Below are positions 62,431 to 64,000 of a stretch of DNA of 64,000 nt, one piece after another. The DNA comes from Apus apus (taxonomy: Eukaryota > Chordata > Aves > Apodiformes > Apodidae): positions 15,690,350-15,754,349 of the forward strand of contig NC_067286.1 of NCBI RefSeq assembly GCF_020740795.1, given 5' to 3'. The position numbers and the translations under genes are program-made. The notes below the pieces were generated by a model. That model searched no databases. It was given only the letters and a program-made list of their open reading frames with translations, and was not told the DNA's origin. Position 1 is the first letter of the stretch. The number at the start of each line of letters is the position of its first letter.

Positions 62431-64000
62431 TGACCTTCCTCAAGCAGGTCATTATAGCTGAAATAGTAACTGATCTTAGAAAAACATTTTTGCTGCGAGG
62501 TATTTATTTCTGTATGAAGGTTTATAGAACATCATATTCTTTGCCCTTTAAGACTGATACTGACATACGTAAACACAACTGGGCTTGGTGTGCCATAGCT
62601 TAATCCAGCCTCTCTAAATCTGGCTAAAACAATGGAAATATCTTTTGAAACCATTGTGGGTTATATCCAATATAGTTAAAAACATCTGACTGCAACCACA
62701 AGTATGTTGGTATTTGGTTGTGCTATAAAAACAATTTTATGTCAAATACAACTGGGACTAATACAGTCAACTACAAGTACAGTTAACCCTTGGAATGAAC
62801 CACATTTAGATGCTTGAAGGTTAAGGTAGTCTGGATTGGTTGCATTTTCTTATGAAGAGCATAAAATGAATGTAGGATATAAAAACTAATTACTAGTACC
62901 ATAGAGCAATTGATATTTATATAGCACCTTCCATGCCATGCTATAAACACACCACCAGTGTTATAAAGTCCTGTAGCTACTAGCTATGGACCTGATAATG
63001 TCCTGTGTGCTTCAAGAAAATCCCCAGGAGTATCCAAATGCTGCTTCTGTTAAGTGAATAAACTTGTGCCCCCTTTCGCCTCCACACCCAGGTGTACTCA
63101 CGTGTGTACACATACCATTTCAACTGTCACCAACTGTGGTGTTGCAGGAGGGCTAATCAATGCTTAGCAAGTAAAGGCATGGGGCGGCAAGGGGTGTGTT
63201 TATATGGCAGAGGATATTACACAAAAAGGCAGGTAGGACACCAGGAGCTCTTTGTTATAACTACACAAAAAATCAGATTTAAATAGAAGTAATTGAGAAA
63301 CTTTGTTGAGGTGTTCCAGCACAGGGCAGGGGATAGTGCTAAGTACACTGAAGGATCCTGCTTTGCTGTTCTGCTGCTTCAGGTCCTGGGAGGTGCTGTG
63401 ATGGGCATTGGCTTAGTAAGAGCATCTCTGTGACAGTTCAGCCAACCACCATCTCTACTTGTAGAATACCTTAATGTGCATTTTTAAATAAAACTGCTAT
63501 CTGAAAGTTAAACCTATAAATGCATAATCCAAAATAATGAGTTAAGACATGTTCAGGAGCCCATGTACCATTACCTGAATGGACCCAAGCACTGCAAATC
63601 CTATGTCTCATCAAAACAGATGACAGAGGTTGCTGACAAGTCTTGCTATGGTGATACAAGCAGATACTAACTCTAACTGCCCCCTTTAGGTGAAGTTGTT
63701 GGTCTCACAGCGAAGTCGGCAGAAGGGAGCACCAGTACAAGCATCATGGCTCAAAGCCCTCATCTGTCTGCAGTGCAAATATTCAAACACTTGATGAAGC
63801 AGGGCTTGCACCCTTGCACCACAGTAATGCTTTGGAAAACTAAATTTGCTCTGTATTATATTAATATTTATTATATATATAATGTTAGTTTCATTCTTTG
63901 TGCCACTCCTAATTCCTCTGTGTACGGCATTTGGGGAGTGAATAGATGGCTTCCTCTACAGGGACTCCTCATCTCCTTCCTGAGTATTGACAGCTAATTC
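62431..64000. other. Intronic, no gene seen
   Basis: No coding signal. At 62918-62955 'gatatttatatagcaccttc' followed by 'catgcca' resembles the start of an old amniote SINE ('atttatatagcacctttcat'), too short to call. An AT-rich run at 63857-63883. Confidence 0.45.

Larger units (their letters stand above)
2155..64000 (-). other. KCNQ1: KCNQ1 last intron (inferred), at least 61.8 kb
   Basis: KCNQ1 is transcribed leftward, so everything right of the last exon lies on its upstream side. The preceding exon (62 bp in human) should encode the first half of helix D, ending in RLNRVEDK and abutting a GT donor. Scanning the plus strand for the reverse-complement pattern gave no copy with a donor and the right neighbours. 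From established knowledge, human KCNQ1 also has a last intron of many tens of kb. The span is therefore inferred to be intronic. A missed exon, or a nested gene too fragmented to see, remains possible. Confidence 0.6.

Overview
This window is vertebrate, almost certainly avian, nuclear DNA. It is AT-rich, has large gaps between coding signals, and carries several CR1 LINEs with the avian 3' end (a 'ggtcccttccaaccc' block followed by 'attctatgattc' copies). There is no bacterial-style gene packing, and almost all open reading frames are short and explained by chance or by CR1 remnants.

The one host coding sequence I can support is the last coding exon of KCNQ1 (Kv7.1 potassium channel), minus strand, 1954-2154. 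It encodes the end of the C-terminal assembly coiled coil, a short hydrophilic linker and the PY motif LPTY, and ends in a TGA stop. Positions 1-1953 are its 3' UTR and downstream flank. Because the gene runs right to left, 2155-64000 lies on its upstream side. I searched by eye for the preceding small exon and did not find it, so I read the rest of the window as one large intron, an inference that an alignment would settle.

The intron holds: (a) CR1 LINEs at about 7.0-7.8 kb (+), 18.2-18.5 kb (-), 21.4-21.6 kb (-), 23.0-24.4 kb (-), 33.5 kb (-, tiny), 40.2-42.2 kb (+), 45.5-46.0 kb (+) and 54.2-55.0 kb (+); (b) an older L3/CR1-like remnant near 49 kb (+); (c) three ancient MIR/CORE-SINE-like copies at about 20.6, 27.8 and 38.3 kb, all plus strand; (d) short fragments that look like an old amniote palindromic repeat family; (e) many homopolymer and simple-sequence tracts. 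The most notable element is the CR1 at 40.2-42.2 kb: it keeps a CpG-rich 5' region and much of ORF1, then jumps by internal deletion to the end of ORF2. A second CR1 (23.0-24.4 kb) joins the endonuclease region to the end of the reverse transcriptase in the same manner.

I see no tRNA or rRNA gene, CRISPR array, operon or clear complete second gene. I found no convincing new biological system. The rest of the window looks like ordinary avian intronic DNA, and several suggestions below are deliberately low-confidence.
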